Part shown: piece by piece, positions 7,236 to 7,418 of the stretch
Position numbering within the stretch: the stretch's first letter is position 1
Layout of the letters: the number at the start of each line of letters is the position of its first letter
Assembly (NCBI GenBank): GCA_945871755.1
Contig: CAMBWV010000040.1
Coordinates: 1 to 7,418, forward strand
Reading direction: 5' to 3'
Length of the DNA stretch: 7,418 nucleotides
DNA from: an uncultured Bacteroidales bacterium
GTDB taxonomy: Bacteria; Bacteroidota; Bacteroidia; Bacteroidales; Bacteroidaceae
Translations under genes and position numbers: made by a program
The notes under the pieces: model-generated
Seen by the model: only the letters and a program-made list of their open reading frames with translations
What the model was told of the DNA's origin: nothing
Database searches by the model: none

Positions 7236-7350
7236 GGCTCGTCATTGCATACAATGTACCGCTCCTTGCGCAAGGTGAGGTACTTTCACGTGAACTTGAA
7301 ATGGTAAATTCCGACTTTTTTCGCTCCAGAAAAATGGGTAATTTTGACAT
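7210..7350 (-). CDS. Possible 46-residue small protein, unknown function
   Basis: A minus-strand ATG at 7350-7348 opens 46 sense codons ending in TAA at 7212-7210. The peptide starts MSKLPIFLERKKSEF, has a Ser/Thr/Arg-rich middle (residues 16-32) and ends HLSCYRFK. There is no signal peptide, membrane segment or domain that I recognise. There is no TAnnTTTG promoter or ribosome-binding sequence in the 68 bases before it. Several strong palindromes lie within it, so the frame may be incidental to a structured intergenic repeat. It reads in the same direction as clpC but ends about 150 bp before the likely clpC promoter, so it would be a separate unit. Confidence 0.3.
   Translation of the reverse strand: MSKLPIFLERKKSEFTISSSRESTSPCARSGTLYAMTSHLSCYRFK
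7254..7285. repeat. Long imperfect palindrome with perfect 12-bp core
   Basis: CCTTGCGCAAGG (7264-7275) is a perfect palindrome. It is framed by GTACC (7256-7260) and GGTAC (7279-7283), with 12 of 14 pairs complementary over 7256-7283. CATTG/CAATG (7243-7247 with 7252-7256) lies directly to the left, and the perfect TTCACGTGAA (7285-7294) directly to the right. This is far denser symmetry than the neighbouring sequence shows. Possible roles are a protein-binding dyad, a cruciform, or a folded transcript segment; none can be chosen from sequence alone. Confidence 0.6.
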
Positions 7351-7418
7351 GGCTTTGAGTGATTGTAATTAGGGTCTGCTGAATTAATTTCCGGCCACAG
7401 ACAGAGGGTAGCAGATGT

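Noticed and set aside
7339..7346. Plus-strand TAATTTTG as a divergent promoter -7 box
   Set aside because: It matches TAnnTTTG, but no -33 box is seen at the right spacing and no plus-strand gene is visible before the window ends.

Overview
The window looks like chromosomal DNA from a member of the Bacteroidales, most likely Prevotella or a close relative. The five main proteins have the character of that group: an AKIII-type aspartokinase, a LepA with SGK at its G5 motif, and an FtsE not next to ftsX. None of the five start codons has a Shine-Dalgarno sequence; each is preceded by A/T-rich or pyrimidine-rich sequence. The only convincing promoter element is a Bacteroidetes-type -7 box (TAnnTTTG). 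The genus is an inference from family resemblance, without a database search.

All long genes lie on the minus strand and read from right to left. The order of transcription is a ClpC-like AAA+ unfoldase (7019 to 4902), dTDP-4-dehydrorhamnose 3,5-epimerase rfbC (4890 to 4333), elongation factor 4 lepA (4309 to 2528), cell-division ATPase ftsE (2435 to 1698) and aspartokinase lysC (1661 to 348). The gaps are 11, 23, 92 and 36 bp. A -7 box lies about 35 bp before clpC, and a hairpin plus T-tract lies 20 bp after the lysC stop. This is consistent with one five-gene housekeeping transcription unit. It combines protein quality control, rhamnose (surface polysaccharide) synthesis, translation, divisome/ABC function and entry into the lysine/diaminopimelate pathway. 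No single pathway joins all five. rfbC, ftsE and lysC do all bear on the cell envelope.

The left flank (1-347) has no convincing gene. It holds a tandem array of 22-bp units at the very edge, doubly palindromic, then an unrelated A/T-rich 22-bp unit present twice, then the operon terminator. The right flank (7020-7418) holds the clpC promoter and a dense cluster of inverted repeats. That cluster lies within or against a 46-codon minus-strand reading frame (7350 to 7210), which may be a tiny gene or a dispersed repeat that happens to be open.

The most unusual protein is the ClpC homologue. It has two complete AAA+ modules, a UVR-type middle domain and a VGF ClpP-contact loop. However, it has no N-terminal Clp_N adaptor/substrate-binding domain, and an in-frame stop just upstream rules out a longer start. 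I found no CRISPR array, tRNA, rRNA, insertion sequence or obvious new defence system.
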